64,000 nucleotides of DNA from Pseudomonas lalucatii (GCF_018398425.1 NZ_JADPMV010000001.1:186001-250000), one strand, 5' to 3'. Shown: positions 25,546-39,209, counted from the first letter of the stretch. Notes: generated by a model from the sequence alone, not told the origin. A program made the numbers and translations.

Positions 25546-25764
25546 TTAGCGGGCGCGGTAGGTGATGCGGCCCTTGCTCAAGTCGTAAGGCGTCAGCTCA
25601 ACGCGGACCTTGTCGCCAGTCAGAATGCGGATGTAGTTTTTGCGCATCTTTCCGGAGATGTGCGCGGTAACGACGTGCCCGTTTTCCAACTCCACACGGA
25701 ACATGGTGTTGGGCAGGGTGTCGACGACAGTGCCTTCCATTTCGAAGCTGTCTTCTTTCGACAT
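25546..25764 (-). CDS. infA: Translation initiation factor IF-1
   Basis: 72-residue S1/OB-fold factor that binds the ribosomal A site during initiation. [13 protein letters not shown] fixes the start at 25764 and the C-terminus [11 protein letters not shown] is invariant in the family. Usually placed between clpA and the bpt/aat genes in Pseudomonas. Confidence 0.97.
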
Positions 25765-25864
25765 GCAGTAAAGCCCTCGGTATCCAAAGAATGGCCCGGC
25801 GCAACTGGCCCCAGGCAAAAGCGGCGTGCATTGTGCCCGAAAACGGAGGTTTCCGCCAAGACCT

Positions 25865-26572
25865 TCAGCTGAGGGTGACCCAGCGCTGATTGACCAGCAG
25901 CTCGATCGGGCGGTATTGCGTCTTGTAGTTCATCTTGCGGCAGTTCTTGATCCAGTAACCGAGGTAGACGGCGTGCAGGCCCAGGCGTGCCGCTTCGGCA
26001 ATCTGCCAGAGGATGGCGAAGCGGCCCAGGCTGCGGCGCTCCTCGCCTGGATCGTAGAAGGTGTAGACGGCCGACAGGCCGTTGGGCAGGGCGTCGGTGA
26101 CGGCGATAGCCAGCAGTCGGCCCTCCAGGCGGAATTCGTAGAAGCGCGAGAAAGGCAGGTCGCGTACCAGGAAGGTGGAGAACTGCTCGCGGCTGGGAGG
26201 GTACATGTCGCCATCGGCATGGCGCTGTTCGATATAGCGGGCGTAGAGGGCGTAGTACTCCTCGCTGAACGCCGGTCGTACCGGGCGCACCTGGATATCC
26301 TGGTTGCGCCTGAGGATGCGCCGTTGCTGGCGGCTGGGGTGGAACTGGGCGGCGGGAATGCGCGCCGCTACGCAGGCGGTGCAGTGCTGGCAATGCGGGC
26401 GATAGAGGTGGTCGCCGCTGCGGCGAAAGCCCATTTCCGAAAGTTCGGCGTAGACCTCTGCATCCATGGGCTGGCTGGGGTCGAGGAACAGGGTCGTGGC
26501 CTGCTCTTCGGGCAGATAGCTGCATGGATGAGGCTGGGTGGCGTAGAACTTCAAGCGGGCCAGCTCGGTCAT
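25865..26572 (-). CDS. bpt: Aspartate/glutamate leucyltransferase
   Basis: 235-residue member of the arginyl-tRNA-protein transferase fold that adds Leu to N-terminal Asp or Glu, creating a ClpS-recognised degron. The family motif CSYLPEEQA (residues 17-25) and the [14 protein letters not shown] segment are present. The product completes the N-end-rule set with Aat, ClpS and ClpA in this window. Older annotations call it Ate. Confidence 0.93.
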
Positions 26573-26626
26573 GATCGACTCTCGGGGTTAGCCTTGAGTA
26601 AGTGTATGCCAGGCTGCCGTGCTCGC

Positions 26627-27307
26627 CTAGGCGAGCCAGTCGGCGCCGCTGGGTTGGTCGAGATGGCGCCGCAGCGCCTGGGCAAACTCGCTGCGGGGGA
26701 TGGCGCGGGCGCCGAAATTGTGCAGGTGCTGCGTGGGCATCTGGCAGTCGATCAGGGCGAATCCCCAGCGTTGCAGGTGCTGGACCAGGGTGGCGAAGCC
26801 TACTTTGGACGCGTTGTCGGCGCGGCTGAACATGGATTCGCCGAAGAACAGGCGGCCCATGGCCAGGCCATAGAGGCCGCCGATCAGGTGCTCGCCCTGC
26901 CAGACCTCGACCGAGTGGGCGATGCCGCGGCGATGCAGTTCGAGATAGGCTGCTTGCATCTCATCGGTGATCCAGGTGCCGTCGGCGTATCGCCGGGGCG
27001 CGGCGCAAGCCCGGATCACCTCGCTGAACGCTTGATCAAAGGTCACGCGATAGCGGCCCTGGCGCAGGAGTTTGGCCAGGCTGCGGGAAAGGTGCAGCTC
27101 CTGGGGGATCAGTACGGTGCGCGGGTCGGGTGACCACCAGAGGATCGGCTGGCCGTCCTGGAACCAGGGGAAGCACCCATGCCGGTAGGCCTGGATCAGG
27201 CGCTCGGCACTCAGGTCGCCGCCGGCGGCCAGCAGTCCATTGGGGTCGCGAAGTGCCCGTTCGAGCGGGGGGAAGTGCAGTGAGTCGCGTTGCAGCCAGG
27301 TCAGCAT
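26627..27307 (-). CDS. aat: Leucyl/phenylalanyl-tRNA-protein transferase
   Basis: 226 residues; transfers Leu or Phe to N-terminal Lys or Arg. Family segments [40 protein letters not shown] and FFGESMFS are all present. The start at 27307 gives [14 protein letters not shown]. Same strand and order as bpt and infA, 54 bases from each other. Confidence 0.95.
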   Translation of the reverse strand: MLTWLQRDSLHFPPLERALRDPNGLLAAGGDLSAERLIQAYRHGCFPWFQDGQPILWWSPDPRTVLIPQELHLSRSLAKLLRQGRYRVTFDQAFSEVIRACAAPRRYADGTWITDEMQAAYLELHRRGIAHSVEVWQGEHLIGGLYGLAMGRLFFGESMFSRADNASKVGFATLVQHLQRWGFALIDCQMPTQHLHNFGARAIPRSEFAQALRRHLDQPSGADWLA

Positions 27308-27328
27308 CGAGCGCCCCGGAGGGAGGGC

Positions 27329-27353
27329 AGGGCGGGCGCGGGGCGTCCGCCCT
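27329..27353 (-). terminator. GC-rich hairpin after trxB
   Basis: AGGGCGG and CCGCCCT arms with inner pairs form a stem between the trxB stop and the aat start. No T run follows, so it may be only a weak terminator. Confidence 0.3.
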
Positions 27354-27361
27354 GGGAGTGG

Positions 27362-28321
<960 letters not shown>

Positions 28322-28533
28322 TCATAAGCCTTTGTCACAAAAGAGAATGCATGCTCCAATTGAGCCGCGCGAAAGTTGTTGCGGGCTATGCTACACCGAA
28401 GCGGGAGCGAGCGGGAGTCGCAGGCGCCGGCGCGCCGTGCGGCGTGGCATCGCCCAGGTAAACCCGTACAATAGGCCACATTTTCGCCGTTACCCGATGA
28501 ATCGGCGTTTGCCGACGCAGGAATGGATGCGTT

Positions 28534-30936
28534 TTGAAGAACTCTAGCTCTACTGCCCAGGCGCCCGTCTGGCGCCAGCAACTGTCTTACCGGCTCAAGG
28601 AGGGTGCGCTGATCGCCCTGGGCGCCCTGTGCCTGTACCTGTGGATGGCGCTGCTGACCTACGACGCCGCCGACCCTGGCTGGACCCATACCAGCAACGT
28701 CCAGCAGGTGCAGAATGCCGCCGGGCGGGCGGGGGCCTGGTTCGCCGACATCCTGTTCATGGCCTTGGGTTATTTCGCCTACGTATTCCCGCTGCTGCTG
28801 GGCACCAAGACCCTGCAGGTCTTCCGCGCGCGTCATCAGCCCTGGCAATGGAGCGGCTGGCTGTTTTCCTGGCGCCTGATTGGTCTGGTATTCCTGGTCT
28901 TGTCCGGTGCCACCCTGGCCTATATCCACTTCCATGCCGGCTCGAGCATGCCGGCCTCGGCCGGCGGTGCCCTGGGCGAGAGCCTCGGCCAGCTGGCGGT
29001 CAATGCCCTGAACGTGCAGGGCAGCACCCTGCTGTTCATCGCCTTGTTCCTGTTCGGCCTGACGGTATTCACCGATCTGTCCTGGTTCAGGGTCATGGAC
29101 CTGACCGGCAAGATCACCCTGGACCTGGCCGAGCTGATCCAGGGGCTGGTCAACCGCTGGTGGAGCGCGCGCCAGGAGCGCAAACAGCTGGTCGCGCAAC
29201 TGCGCGAGGCCGACGAACGGGTCAGCGAAGTCGCCGCGCCGGTGGTCCATGATCGCCGCGAGCAGGCCAAGGTCAAGGAGCGCCTGATCGAGCGCGAGGA
29301 AGCCCTGAGCAAGCATATGAGCGAGCGCGAGAAGCGCCCGGCGCCGGTCATCACGCCGCCGGCCGCACCCAAGGCCGCCGAGCCGAGCAAGCGGGTGCTG
29401 AAGGAAAAGCAGGCGCCGCTGTTCGTCGATACGGCGGTGGAAGGCTCCTTGCCGCCGATCTCCATCCTCGATGTGGCGGAGAAGAAGCAGAAGCAGTTCT
29501 CGCCGGAATCGCTGGAGGCCATGTCGCGCCTGCTGGAGATCAAGCTCAAGGAGTTCGGCGTCGAGGTCATAGTCGAGTCGGTGCACCCGGGTCCGGTGAT
29601 CACCCGTTTCGAGATCCAGCCGGCCGCAGGGGTCAAGGTCAGCCGCATCTCCAACCTGGCCAAGGACCTGGCGCGCTCGCTGGCGGTGATCAGCGTACGG
29701 GTGGTGGAGGTCATCCCCGGCAAGACCACGGTCGGCATCGAGATCCCCAACGAGGACCGGCAGATCGTGCGCTTCTCCGAGGTGCTGTCGTCCGCCGAGT
29801 ACGACGATGCCAAGTCGCCGGTGACCCTGGCCCTGGGCCACGACATCGGCGGCAAGCCGGTGATCACCGATCTGGCGAAGATGCCGCACCTGCTGGTGGC
29901 CGGCACCACCGGCTCGGGCAAGTCGGTGGGGGTCAACGCCATGATCCTGTCGATCCTGTTCAAGTCCAAGCCGGAAGACGCGCGGCTGATCATGATCGAC
30001 CCGAAGATGCTCGAACTGTCGATCTACGAGGGCATTCCGCACCTGCTGTGCCCGGTGGTCACCGACATGAAGGAGGCGGCCAACGCCCTGCGTTGGAGCG
30101 TGGCCGAGATGGAGCGGCGCTATCGGCTGATGGCGGCGATGGGCGTGCGCAACCTGGCCGGCTTCAACCGCAAGGTCAAGGACGCCATCGAGGCCGGCAC
30201 GCCGCTGCCCGATCCGCTGTACAAGCGCCAGAGCATGGAGGACGAGGCACCGTTGCTGCAGCCCCTGCCGACCATCGTGGTGATAGTCGACGAATTCGCC
30301 GACATGATGATGATCGTCGGCAAGAAGGTCGAGGAGCTGATCGCCCGTATCGCGCAGAAGGCGCGGGCCGCGGGCATCCACCTGATTCTCGCCACCCAGC
30401 GACCGTCGGTGGACGTGATCACCGGCCTGATCAAGGCCAACATCCCGACCCGCATGGCCTTCCAGGTGTCCAGCAAGATCGACTCGCGGACCATCCTCGA
30501 TCAGGGCGGCGCCGAGCAGCTGCTGGGGCACGGCGACATGCTCTACCTGCCGCCCGGCACCGGCCTGCCGATTCGCGTGCACGGCGCCTTCGTCTCCGAC
30601 GAGGAGGTGCATCGGGTGGTCGAGGCGTGGAAGCAGCGTGGCACGCCGGACTATATCGAAGACATCCTGGCCGGCGTCGAAGAGGCCGGCAGCGGCTTCG
30701 AGGGTGGCGGCGAGGGGAGCGGCGAAGGCAGCGAGGAAGACCCGCTGTACGACGAGGCCGTGGCCTTCGTCCTGGAGAGCCGCCGCGCCTCGATCTCCGC
30801 GGTGCAGCGCAAGCTGAAGATCGGCTACAACCGCGCCGCCCGCATGATCGAGGCCATGGAGATGGCCGGCGTGGTGACTTCGATGAATACCAACGGCTCG
30901 CGCGAAGTCATCGCGCCAGGGCCCGTTCGCGACTGA
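28534..30936 (+). CDS. ftsK: DNA translocase FtsK
   Basis: 800 residues. Four or five membrane segments fill the first about 200 residues, a charged linker follows, and the motor domain begins near residue 310 with Walker [11 protein letters not shown] and Walker [13 protein letters not shown]. The last about 65 residues are the winged-helix gamma domain that reads KOPS. The start appears to be TTG at 28534 (TTG AAG AAC); no better ATG is in frame. It pumps DNA at the division septum and activates XerCD. Confidence 0.95.
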   Translation: MKNSSSTAQAPVWRQQLSYRLKEGALIALGALCLYLWMALLTYDAADPGWTHTSNVQQVQNAAGRAGAWFADILFMALGYFAYVFPLLLGTKTLQVFRARHQPWQWSGWLFSWRLIGLVFLVLSGATLAYIHFHAGSSMPASAGGALGESLGQLAVNALNVQGSTLLFIALFLFGLTVFTDLSWFRVMDLTGKITLDLAELIQGLVNRWWSARQERKQLVAQLREADERVSEVAAPVVHDRREQAKVKERLIEREEALSKHMSEREKRPAPVITPPAAPKAAEPSKRVLKEKQAPLFVDTAVEGSLPPISILDVAEKKQKQFSPESLEAMSRLLEIKLKEFGVEVIVESVHPGPVITRFEIQPAAGVKVSRISNLAKDLARSLAVISVRVVEVIPGKTTVGIEIPNEDRQIVRFSEVLSSAEYDDAKSPVTLALGHDIGGKPVITDLAKMPHLLVAGTTGSGKSVGVNAMILSILFKSKPEDARLIMIDPKMLELSIYEGIPHLLCPVVTDMKEAANALRWSVAEMERRYRLMAAMGVRNLAGFNRKVKDAIEAGTPLPDPLYKRQSMEDEAPLLQPLPTIVVIVDEFADMMMIVGKKVEELIARIAQKARAAGIHLILATQRPSVDVITGLIKANIPTRMAFQVSSKIDSRTILDQGGAEQLLGHGDMLYLPPGTGLPIRVHGAFVSDEEVHRVVEAWKQRGTPDYIEDILAGVEEAGSGFEGGGEGSGEGSEEDPLYDEAVAFVLESRRASISAVQRKLKIGYNRAARMIEAMEMAGVVTSMNTNGSREVIAPGPVRD

Positions 30937-30966
30937 TAACGGGAAACCGACTCTATGAGGACTACC

Positions 30967-31593
30967 ATGCGCCCGATTCGCATGCTGATGCTGGTGTTAC
31001 TGAGCATCGCCAGCTTTACCGCCCAGGCGGCCGACGAGGTCGCCGTGCAGCGCCTGACCCAGTTGCTCAGCCAGGCCCAGACCATCACCGCGCGCTTCTC
31101 CCAGCTGACCCTGGACGGCAGCGGCACCCAGTTGCAGGAAACCGCCGGCCAGCTGGCGCTCAAGCGCCCCGGGCTGTTCCGCTGGCACACCGACGAGCCG
31201 ATGGAGCAGCTGCTGGTGTCCAACGGCGAGAAGGTCTGGCTGTATGACCCGGACCTGGAGCAGGTGACCATCCAGACCCTCGACCAGCGCCTGACCCACA
31301 CTCCGGCGCTGCTGCTGTCCGGCGACGTGTCGAAGATCAGCGAGAACTTCGAGATCAGCCACAAGGAGGGTGGCAGCGTGGTCGACTTCACCCTCAAGCC
31401 CAGGGCCAAGGACAGCCTGTTCGACAGCCTGCGCCTGTCCTTTCGCAGCGGCGTGCTCAACGACATGCAGCTGATCGACAGCATCGGCCAGCGCACCAAT
31501 ATCCTGTTCCTCAATGTGCAGATGAACCAGAGCCTGGATGATGGCCAGTTCAGCTTCGACATACCCGAGGGCGCGGACGTCATCCAAGAGTAA
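30967..31593 (+). CDS. lolA: Outer-membrane lipoprotein carrier protein LolA
   Basis: 208-residue periplasmic chaperone that ferries lipoproteins from LolCDE to LolB. Signal peptide [16 protein letters not shown], with no lipobox Cys. The start at 30967 is chosen because a GAGGA ribosome site lies seven bases upstream; an in-frame ATG at 30955 overlaps that site. It follows ftsK by 30 bases and precedes rarA, a common gene order. Confidence 0.93.
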   Translation: MRPIRMLMLVLLSIASFTAQAADEVAVQRLTQLLSQAQTITARFSQLTLDGSGTQLQETAGQLALKRPGLFRWHTDEPMEQLLVSNGEKVWLYDPDLEQVTIQTLDQRLTHTPALLLSGDVSKISENFEISHKEGGSVVDFTLKPRAKDSLFDSLRLSFRSGVLNDMQLIDSIGQRTNILFLNVQMNQSLDDGQFSFDIPEGADVIQE

Positions 31594-31612
31594 GAGGCCG
31601 CCACCCGGTTCC

Positions 31613-32934
31613 ATGGACCTGTTCAGCAAGGCTCCCGTCGCCCAACCCCTGGCCGCCCGCCTGCGCGCCGCCAGCCTGGACGAGTACGTCGGTCAGGAAC
31701 ACCTGCTCGCCCGCGGCAAGCCGCTGCGCGAGGCGCTGGAGCAGGGTGCGCTGCATTCGATGATCTTCTGGGGCCCGCCGGGGGTGGGCAAGACCACCCT
31801 GGCGCGGCTGCTGGCCCAGGTCACCGACGCCCACTTCGAGACCATTTCCGCGGTGCTCTCCGGGGTCAAGGAGATTCGCCAGGCGGTCGAAGTCGCCCAG
31901 CAGCACGCGGCGCAGTACGGCCGACGCACCATCCTGTTCGTCGACGAGGTGCACCGCTTCAACAAGTCGCAGCAGGATGCCTTCCTGCCCTATGTGGAAG
32001 ACGGCACGCTGATCTTCATCGGTGCCACCACCGAGAACCCCTCCTTCGAGCTGAACAACGCCTTGCTCTCGCGGGCTCGCGTCTATGTGCTGAAAAGCCT
32101 CGACGAGGCGGCCCTGCGCAAACTGGTGACGCGCGCCCTGAGCGACGCCAGGGGGCTGGGCGAGCGCCGCCTGAGCCTGCCGGATGCCAGCTTCCAGATC
32201 CTCCTGGCCGCCGCCGACGGCGATGGCCGGCGCCTGCTCAACTTCCTCGAGAACGCCGCCGACCTGGCCGACGACGGCGGCGAGATCAGCGTCGAGATGC
32301 TGCAGGACCTGCTCGGCGACAGCCGCCGGCGTTTCGACAAGGGCGGCGAGGCCTTCTACGACCAGATATCGGCGCTGCACAAGTCGGTGCGCGGCTCCAG
32401 TCCGGACGGCGCGCTGTACTGGTTCGCGCGCATGCTCGACGGCGGCTGCGACCCGCTGTATATCGCCCGCCGCGTGGTGCGTATGGCCAGCGAGGACATC
32501 GGCAATGCCGACCCCCGGGCGCTGACGCTGTGCCTCAATGCCTGGGACGTGCAGGAGCGCCTGGGCAGCCCGGAAGGCGAGCTGGCGGTGGCCCAGGCCA
32601 TCGTCTACCTGGCCTGCGCGCCGAAGAGCAATGCGGTGTACAACGCCTTCAAGGCGGCGCTGCGCGATGCCGCCGAGCACGGCTCGCAGGAGGTGCCGCT
32701 GCACTTGCGCAATGCGCCGACCAAGCTGATGAAGGAACTGGGCTACGGCGACGAGTACCGCTACGCCCACGACGAACCGGAGGCCTACGCGGCCGGCGAG
32801 GACTACTTCCCCGAACAGCTGGCGCCACGCCGCTACTACCAGCCGGTGCCGCGCGGCCTGGAGCTGAAGATCGGCGACAAGCTCAGGCACCTGGCCGAGC
32901 AGGATCGGCTCAGTCCACGGCAACGGAGGAAGCC

Positions 32935-32941
<7 letters not shown>
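31613..32941 (+). CDS. rarA: Replication-associated recombination protein RarA (MgsA)
   Basis: 442-residue AAA+ ATPase related to clamp loaders that acts at stalled forks. Walker [10 protein letters not shown], Walker [11 protein letters not shown], sensor [10 protein letters not shown], and the C-terminal tetramerisation region with [16 protein letters not shown] are clear. The start at 31613 (MDLFSKAP) is used; the upstream in-frame extension lies inside lolA. Its stop overlaps crcB by seven bases. Confidence 0.95.
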
Positions 32942-34606
<1,665 letters not shown>

Positions 34607-34613
34607 CCCGCAG

Positions 34614-34682
34614 GGCGGAAAGGACCCCGGGTCTTTTCCGCCAGACGCTCCCTCGGTGGAAAGCGCCTCGCGGTTTTCCACC
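34614..34682. repeat. Two long hairpins in the serS-cysG gap
   Basis: A GGCGGAAA...TTTTCCGCC hairpin (34614-34642) and a GGTGGAAA...TTTTCCACC hairpin (34655-34682) are adjacent. The second is followed by CTAC, a form I recognise as a repeated palindrome in many Pseudomonas intergenic regions. Either may also end serS transcription. Confidence 0.5.
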
Positions 34683-34709
34683 CTACCTTTCTAGCTCGTC
34701 GAGGCCGCG

Positions 34710-36104
34710 ATGGATTTCCTACCCCTGTTCCACAAGCTGCAGGACCGTCGGGTGCTGCTGGTCGGTGGCGGCGAGGTGGCCCTGCGCAAGGGGCGCCTGT
34801 TGGTCGATGCCGGTGCGACGCTGCGAGTAGTGGCGCCCGAGGTGCGCGACGAGCTGCGCGCGCTGGCCGGGCAGGGCGCCAATCAGCTGTTGTTGCGCGG
34901 TTACCAGCGCGAAGACCTGGCCGGCATGGCGCTGGTCATCGCCGCCACCGACGACGAGCCGCTCAATGCGCAGATTTCCGGACAGGCCCAGGCCCTCGGC
35001 ATCCCGGTCAATGTGGTCGATGCGCCGAAGCTGTGCAGCGTGATCTTCCCGGCGATCGTCGACCGTTCGCCGTTGATCGTCGCGGTCAGCAGCGGCGGCG
35101 ATGCGCCGGTGCTGGCGCGGCTGATACGGGCCAAGATCGAGACCTGGATTCCCGCCGCCTATGGCCAGCTGGCCGGCCTGGCCAAGCGTTTCCGCGCCCA
35201 GGTCAAAGGCCTGTTTCCCGATGTGCAGCAGCGCCGGGTGTTCTGGGAGGAGGTATTTCAGGGCCAGGTGGCCGAGAGCGTGTTCGCCGGCAAGCTGCAC
35301 GAGGGCGAGCGCCTGCTCGAGGCGAAGATCGCCGGGGCTGCCCCCAGGGCGCTGGGCGAGGTGTACCTGGTCGGCGCCGGCCCGGGCGACCCCGATCTGC
35401 TGACCTTCCGCGCCCTGCGCCTGATGCAGCAGGCCGACGTGGTGCTCTATGACCGCCTGGTGGCGCCGGCGATCATCGAGCTGTGCCGGCGCGATGCCGA
35501 GCGCATCTACGTCGGCAAGCGCCGCGCCGAGCACGCCGTGCCCCAGGAACAGATCAACCAGCGCCTGGTGAGCCTGGCCAAGGCCGGCAAGCGGGTCCTG
35601 CGCCTGAAGGGCGGCGATCCCTTCATCTTCGGCCGTGGCGGCGAGGAGATCGAGCAGCTGGCGGCCGAGGGCATTCCCTTCCAGGTCGTGCCGGGCATCA
35701 CCGCGGCGAGCGGTTGCGCGGCCTATGCCGGCATTCCCCTGACCCACCGCGACCATGCGCAATCGGTACGCTTCGTCACCGGCCATCTCAAGGACGGCAG
35801 CTGCGATCTGCCCTGGCCGGAGCTGGCGGCGCCGCGCCAGACCCTGGTGTTCTACATGGGGCTGGTCGGCCTGCCGCTGATCTGCGAGCAGCTGATCGCC
35901 CACGGCCGCGCCGCGGATACGCCGGCGGCGCTGGTCCAGCAGGGCACCACCAGCAACCAGCGGGTATTCACCGGCACCCTGGCCAACCTGGCCGATCTGG
36001 TCGGCGATCACGAGGTGCATGCCCCGACCCTGGTGATAGTCGGCGAGGTGGTGCAGCTGCGGGACAAACTGGCCTGGTTCGAGGGCGCCCAGGACCAGGT
36101 CTGA
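34710..36104 (+). CDS. cysG: Siroheme synthase CysG
   Basis: 464-residue trifunctional enzyme that makes siroheme from uroporphyrinogen III. The N-terminal part (1-about 200) is the NAD-dependent dehydrogenase/ferrochelatase, with [10 protein letters not shown]. The C-terminal SUMT methyltransferase part shows [12 protein letters not shown], the [13 protein letters not shown] loop and [21 protein letters not shown]. Siroheme serves sulfite and nitrite reductases. Confidence 0.96.
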   Translation: MDFLPLFHKLQDRRVLLVGGGEVALRKGRLLVDAGATLRVVAPEVRDELRALAGQGANQLLLRGYQREDLAGMALVIAATDDEPLNAQISGQAQALGIPVNVVDAPKLCSVIFPAIVDRSPLIVAVSSGGDAPVLARLIRAKIETWIPAAYGQLAGLAKRFRAQVKGLFPDVQQRRVFWEEVFQGQVAESVFAGKLHEGERLLEAKIAGAAPRALGEVYLVGAGPGDPDLLTFRALRLMQQADVVLYDRLVAPAIIELCRRDAERIYVGKRRAEHAVPQEQINQRLVSLAKAGKRVLRLKGGDPFIFGRGGEEIEQLAAEGIPFQVVPGITAASGCAAYAGIPLTHRDHAQSVRFVTGHLKDGSCDLPWPELAAPRQTLVFYMGLVGLPLICEQLIAHGRAADTPAALVQQGTTSNQRVFTGTLANLADLVGDHEVHAPTLVIVGEVVQLRDKLAWFEGAQDQV

Positions 36105-36144
36105 GTCTGGAGGTACTGCCTCGGGCGCACGCCTCGACAGCCGA

Positions 36145-37146
36145 TCAGGTTTTCTGCCAGACCCCTCTGCCGGACAGGCGCGCGCGATCATGGGGGCGGG
36201 CGAAGTCCAGCATCGGTCCGCGTGGCACTATGCCGCTCGGGTTGATGCTGGCGTGGCTGGCGTAGTAGTGGTTCTTGATGTGCGCCAGATCCACGGTCTG
36301 GGCGACGCCCGGCCACTGGTACAGCTCGCGCAACCAGTGGGACAGGTTGGGATAGTCCTCGATGCGCCGCAGGTTGCACTTGAAGTGGCCGTGGTACACC
36401 GCATCGAAGCGGATCAGCGTGGTGAACAGGCGCCAGTCGGCCTCGCTGAGGTACTCGCCGGCCAGGTAGCGGCGCTCGCCTAGCAGCGCCTCCAGGCGCT
36501 CCAGTTCGTCGAACAGCTCGCCGAAGGCCTCTTCGTACGCCGCCTGGGTGGTGGCGAAGCCGGCGCGGTAGACGCCGTTGTTGACCGCCGGGTAGATGCG
36601 CGCGTTCAGCGCATCGATCTCGCCGCGCAGTTCTGCCGGGTAGAAATCCAGGCGGTCGCCGGTAAGGCCGTCGAAGGCCGAATTGAACATGCGGATGATC
36701 TCCGCCGACTCGTTGCTGACAATGCGCTGGCGCTGCTTGTCCCACAACAGGGGCACCGTGACCCGGCCGCTGTAGCGGGCGTCGTCGGCGGTATAGCGCT
36801 GGTGCAGGAAACCGTGGCCATCCAGCGCATCGCCCGTGGAGCCGTGCTGCGGGTCGAAGGTCCAGCCGTCGCCGCGCATCAACCAGCCGACCACCGAGAC
36901 GTCGACCAGGCCCGCCAGGCCCTTGAGCGTGCGCAGGATCAGGGTGCGGTGGGCCCAGGGGCAGGCCAGCGAAACGTACAGGTGGTAGCGTCCGGCCTCG
37001 GCCGCAAAGCCGCCTTCGCCGCTGGGGCCGGGGGTGCCATCGGCGGTGATCCAGTGGCGCCGCTGGGCGCTCTCGCGCTTGAACTGGCCATCCTCGCCCG
37101 TGTCGTACCACTGGTCGTGCCAGCGTCCATCGATCAGCAGCCCCAT
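36145..37146 (-). CDS. Glutathionyl-hydroquinone reductase (YqjG/ECM4 type)
   Basis: 333-residue Xi-class glutathione transferase that removes glutathione from glutathionyl-hydroquinones. Catalytic C62 is in LACPWAHRTLI; the C-terminal region has the typical HIKNHYYASHASINPSGIVP segment. Convergent with cysG over 40 bases. A GAGGA ribosome site precedes the ATG, and AT-rich sequence at 37195-37235 may hold its promoter. Confidence 0.9.
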   Translation of the reverse strand: MGLLIDGRWHDQWYDTGEDGQFKRESAQRRHWITADGTPGPSGEGGFAAEAGRYHLYVSLACPWAHRTLILRTLKGLAGLVDVSVVGWLMRGDGWTFDPQHGSTGDALDGHGFLHQRYTADDARYSGRVTVPLLWDKQRQRIVSNESAEIIRMFNSAFDGLTGDRLDFYPAELRGEIDALNARIYPAVNNGVYRAGFATTQAAYEEAFGELFDELERLEALLGERRYLAGEYLSEADWRLFTTLIRFDAVYHGHFKCNLRRIEDYPNLSHWLRELYQWPGVAQTVDLAHIKNHYYASHASINPSGIVPRGPMLDFARPHDRARLSGRGVWQKT

Positions 37147-37240
37147 TGCGCCCGTCCTCTTCTGTTGGAAAGTAGAGGCTCAGTCTATCCAGGACTTATC
37201 GATAGAAAAGCGCAAAATAATGGCTTATATAATCGGATAA

Positions 37241-38221
37241 CTAGATTGGTTTCCGGGCATCCCAGCGCCGTTGCGCCTCGACGAAGGCCTCGTCACGCGG
37301 TTTGCCCAGGGCGCGCAGGGCCAGCGCCATGGTGCTCAGCACGGCCAGCCGGCCGTAGGCATCCTCGGCTTCGCCGCGCCAGAACGCCTGTAGATGAGCG
37401 GGCTCCAGGCGCTCGGGCTTGACGTGGCGCTGGGGCGACAGCGGCGGCCAGTCCTCGTCCCAGTTGGCCCCGTCAGCCGTGCCGTAGAGGTGGCTGGTGG
37501 CGTCGGGGTTGATCTCGATCTCGCCGCCTTCGCCCTTGATCACCACGGCGCTGTCGCCGAGCAACTGGCTGGCCTCGCGGTGCACCGCCTGGTAGCCGGG
37601 GTGGAAGATGCTCTGCAGGCCACAGCGTGCGCCCAGCGGATTGAGGATGCGCGCCAGGGAGTGGATCGGCGAGCGCAGGCCCAGGGTGTTGCGCAGATCG
37701 ATCATCCGCTGCAGCTGCGGCATCCAGGCGCCCAGGGGGATGAAGGCCAGGCGCTGGTCGTCCAGGGCGCGGCCGACTTCGTCCCAGTTCTGGCACCGGG
37801 GGATGGCCAGCGGGTCGAGGCACTGCTCGCTGTACAGGCGCCCGGCGGTGTGGGCGCCGCCGCCGTGCAGGAGGATGCGCGTATCGCCCTGCGCCAGGGC
37901 CTTGGCCGCCAGCAGGAACCAGGGCAGGTGGCGCTTCTTGCCGGCATAGCAGGGCCAGTCCAGATCCACGGCTATAGCGGGGGCGTGCAGGCGCTCGCGG
38001 ATCGCCTCGGCGAAGCCGGCCATCTCCTCGGCGCTCTCCTCCTTGTGCCGCAGGAGCATCAGGAAGGCACCGAGCTGGGTGTCCTCGACTTTGCCGTCCA
38101 GCAGCATGGCCATGGCCTCGCGGGCCTCGGCACGGGTCAGGTTGCGCGCGCCGCGCTTGCCCTTGCCGAGGATGCGCACGAACTGGGCGAAGGGGTGTTC
38201 GGGTGGGGCTACGAGGTTCAT
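37241..38221 (-). CDS. YbiB-like protein, TrpD2/anthranilate phosphoribosyltransferase fold
   Basis: 326 residues of the glycosyltransferase family 3 fold. It has the N-terminal helical domain (LTRAEAREAMAMLLDGKVEDTQ) and a changed phosphoribosyl site, so it is probably not a tryptophan enzyme; the E. coli relative YbiB binds nucleic acid. The start at 38221 overlaps the tusE stop as ATGA, which is better than the ATG two codons upstream. Last gene of the tus operon. Confidence 0.8.
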   Translation of the reverse strand: MNLVAPPEHPFAQFVRILGKGKRGARNLTRAEAREAMAMLLDGKVEDTQLGAFLMLLRHKEESAEEMAGFAEAIRERLHAPAIAVDLDWPCYAGKKRHLPWFLLAAKALAQGDTRILLHGGGAHTAGRLYSEQCLDPLAIPRCQNWDEVGRALDDQRLAFIPLGAWMPQLQRMIDLRNTLGLRSPIHSLARILNPLGARCGLQSIFHPGYQAVHREASQLLGDSAVVIKGEGGEIEINPDATSHLYGTADGANWDEDWPPLSPQRHVKPERLEPAHLQAFWRGEAEDAYGRLAVLSTMALALRALGKPRDEAFVEAQRRWDARKPI

Positions 38222-38553
38222 AGGCAATTCGTCGGTTTGGGCAGGCCCGCCAGCTTGGCGGCGAGTTTGGCGGGAGCGCCTTTGAACAGCAGGTTGAGGT
38301 GCAGGCTGTTGCCTTTCTCCGGCCCGAGCTTGAGCGCCACGTACTTGATCAGCGGGCGATTGGCCGGCGACAGCTGGAACTCGGCGTAGAAGGCGCGCAG
38401 CACGCGGAGGATTGCCCAGTGGTCGGCGCCCAGGTGCAGCCCTTCCTCGCGGGCCAGGGCTTCGGCCACCGCTTCGGACCAGTCGTCCAGTGCGGCCAGG
38501 TAGCCGTCCTTGTCCAGGGCGATGGCCTGGCCATCGATCAACAGCTGCTTCAT
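38218..38553 (-). CDS. tusE: Sulfur relay protein TusE/DsrC
   Basis: 111 residues. The penultimate C-terminal cysteine (C110 in KPTNCL) accepts persulfide from TusBCD and passes it to MnmA. Segment RPLIKYVALKLGPEKGNSLHLNLLFKG-like C-terminal arm is typical. Four-base overlaps with both neighbours mark tight coupling. Confidence 0.92.
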   Translation of the reverse strand: MKQLLIDGQAIALDKDGYLAALDDWSEAVAEALAREEGLHLGADHWAILRVLRAFYAEFQLSPANRPLIKYVALKLGPEKGNSLHLNLLFKGAPAKLAAKLAGLPKPTNCL

Positions 38554-38849
38554 AGCCAGCTGTTGACCTTGGCGAAACGGCAGGTGAGCGCGACGAACTG
38601 CGGGTAGTCGACCCGTTGCACTCGCGCAGGTACTGCTAGGCCCCGTGCGTCCAGGTCTTCGGCCAGGGCGAACAGCTCGACGCCCTCGGGCAGCTGCTCC
38701 AGCGCCTGGTGCGGCGCGCTGCCGGCGCTCAGGGCATACACCGCATCGCCGCTGAGCAGCAAGCCATCGGCGCAGCCGAGCAGGCGCAGGCAGCTGTTGA
38801 GGCGGTCGTCGGCAAAGGGCGAGTGGGAAAGCAGGTGCAGGGTAGGCAT
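38550..38849 (-). CDS. tusB: Sulfur relay protein TusB
   Basis: 99-residue DsrH/TusB-like subunit of the TusBCD hexamer. It begins MPTLHLLSHSPF, the family N-terminus; weak conservation is normal for TusB. The start overlaps the tusC stop as TGATG, and the stop overlaps tusE. Confidence 0.85.
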   Translation of the reverse strand: MPTLHLLSHSPFADDRLNSCLRLLGCADGLLLSGDAVYALSAGSAPHQALEQLPEGVELFALAEDLDARGLAVPARVQRVDYPQFVALTCRFAKVNSWL

Positions 38850-39208
38850 CAGAGGGTGATCACCTGGTCGTAACGGTCGATGAGTGCGCGCAGGCCGGCG
38901 TCGTCCAGTACGTCGGCCGCCAGCGCCAGTTCCTGGCTGGCCAGGCCGCGCTCCTGCAGGCTGTGCGCCGAGGCATACAGCGACTCCACGCCGAACATCG
39001 GCAGGGCCTGCAGGTTGGCGCCCAGGTCTTTCTGTTGCAAGGTCTTGGATCGTTGCCCCCTGGCCAGCTGGAATACGCCGTCGTCGAGAAACAGCATGGC
39101 AATCGGCAGGTCGAAGGCGCCGCCGGCCAGGGCGATGTCCAGGGCTTCCCGTGCGCCGGGGCCGGCCCAGGGCGGCTGGCGGCTGATGATCAACAGGGAT
39201 TTGCTCAT
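38849..39208 (-). CDS. tusC: Sulfur relay protein TusC
   Basis: 119-residue DsrF/TusC subunit: SLLIISRQPPWAGPGAREALDIALAGGAF and LFLDDGVFQL are characteristic. A long in-frame extension upstream lies inside tusD, so the ATG at 39208 is used, one base after the tusD stop. Confidence 0.9.
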   Translation of the reverse strand: MSKSLLIISRQPPWAGPGAREALDIALAGGAFDLPIAMLFLDDGVFQLARGQRSKTLQQKDLGANLQALPMFGVESLYASAHSLQERGLASQELALAADVLDDAGLRALIDRYDQVITL

Positions 39209-39209
39209 G

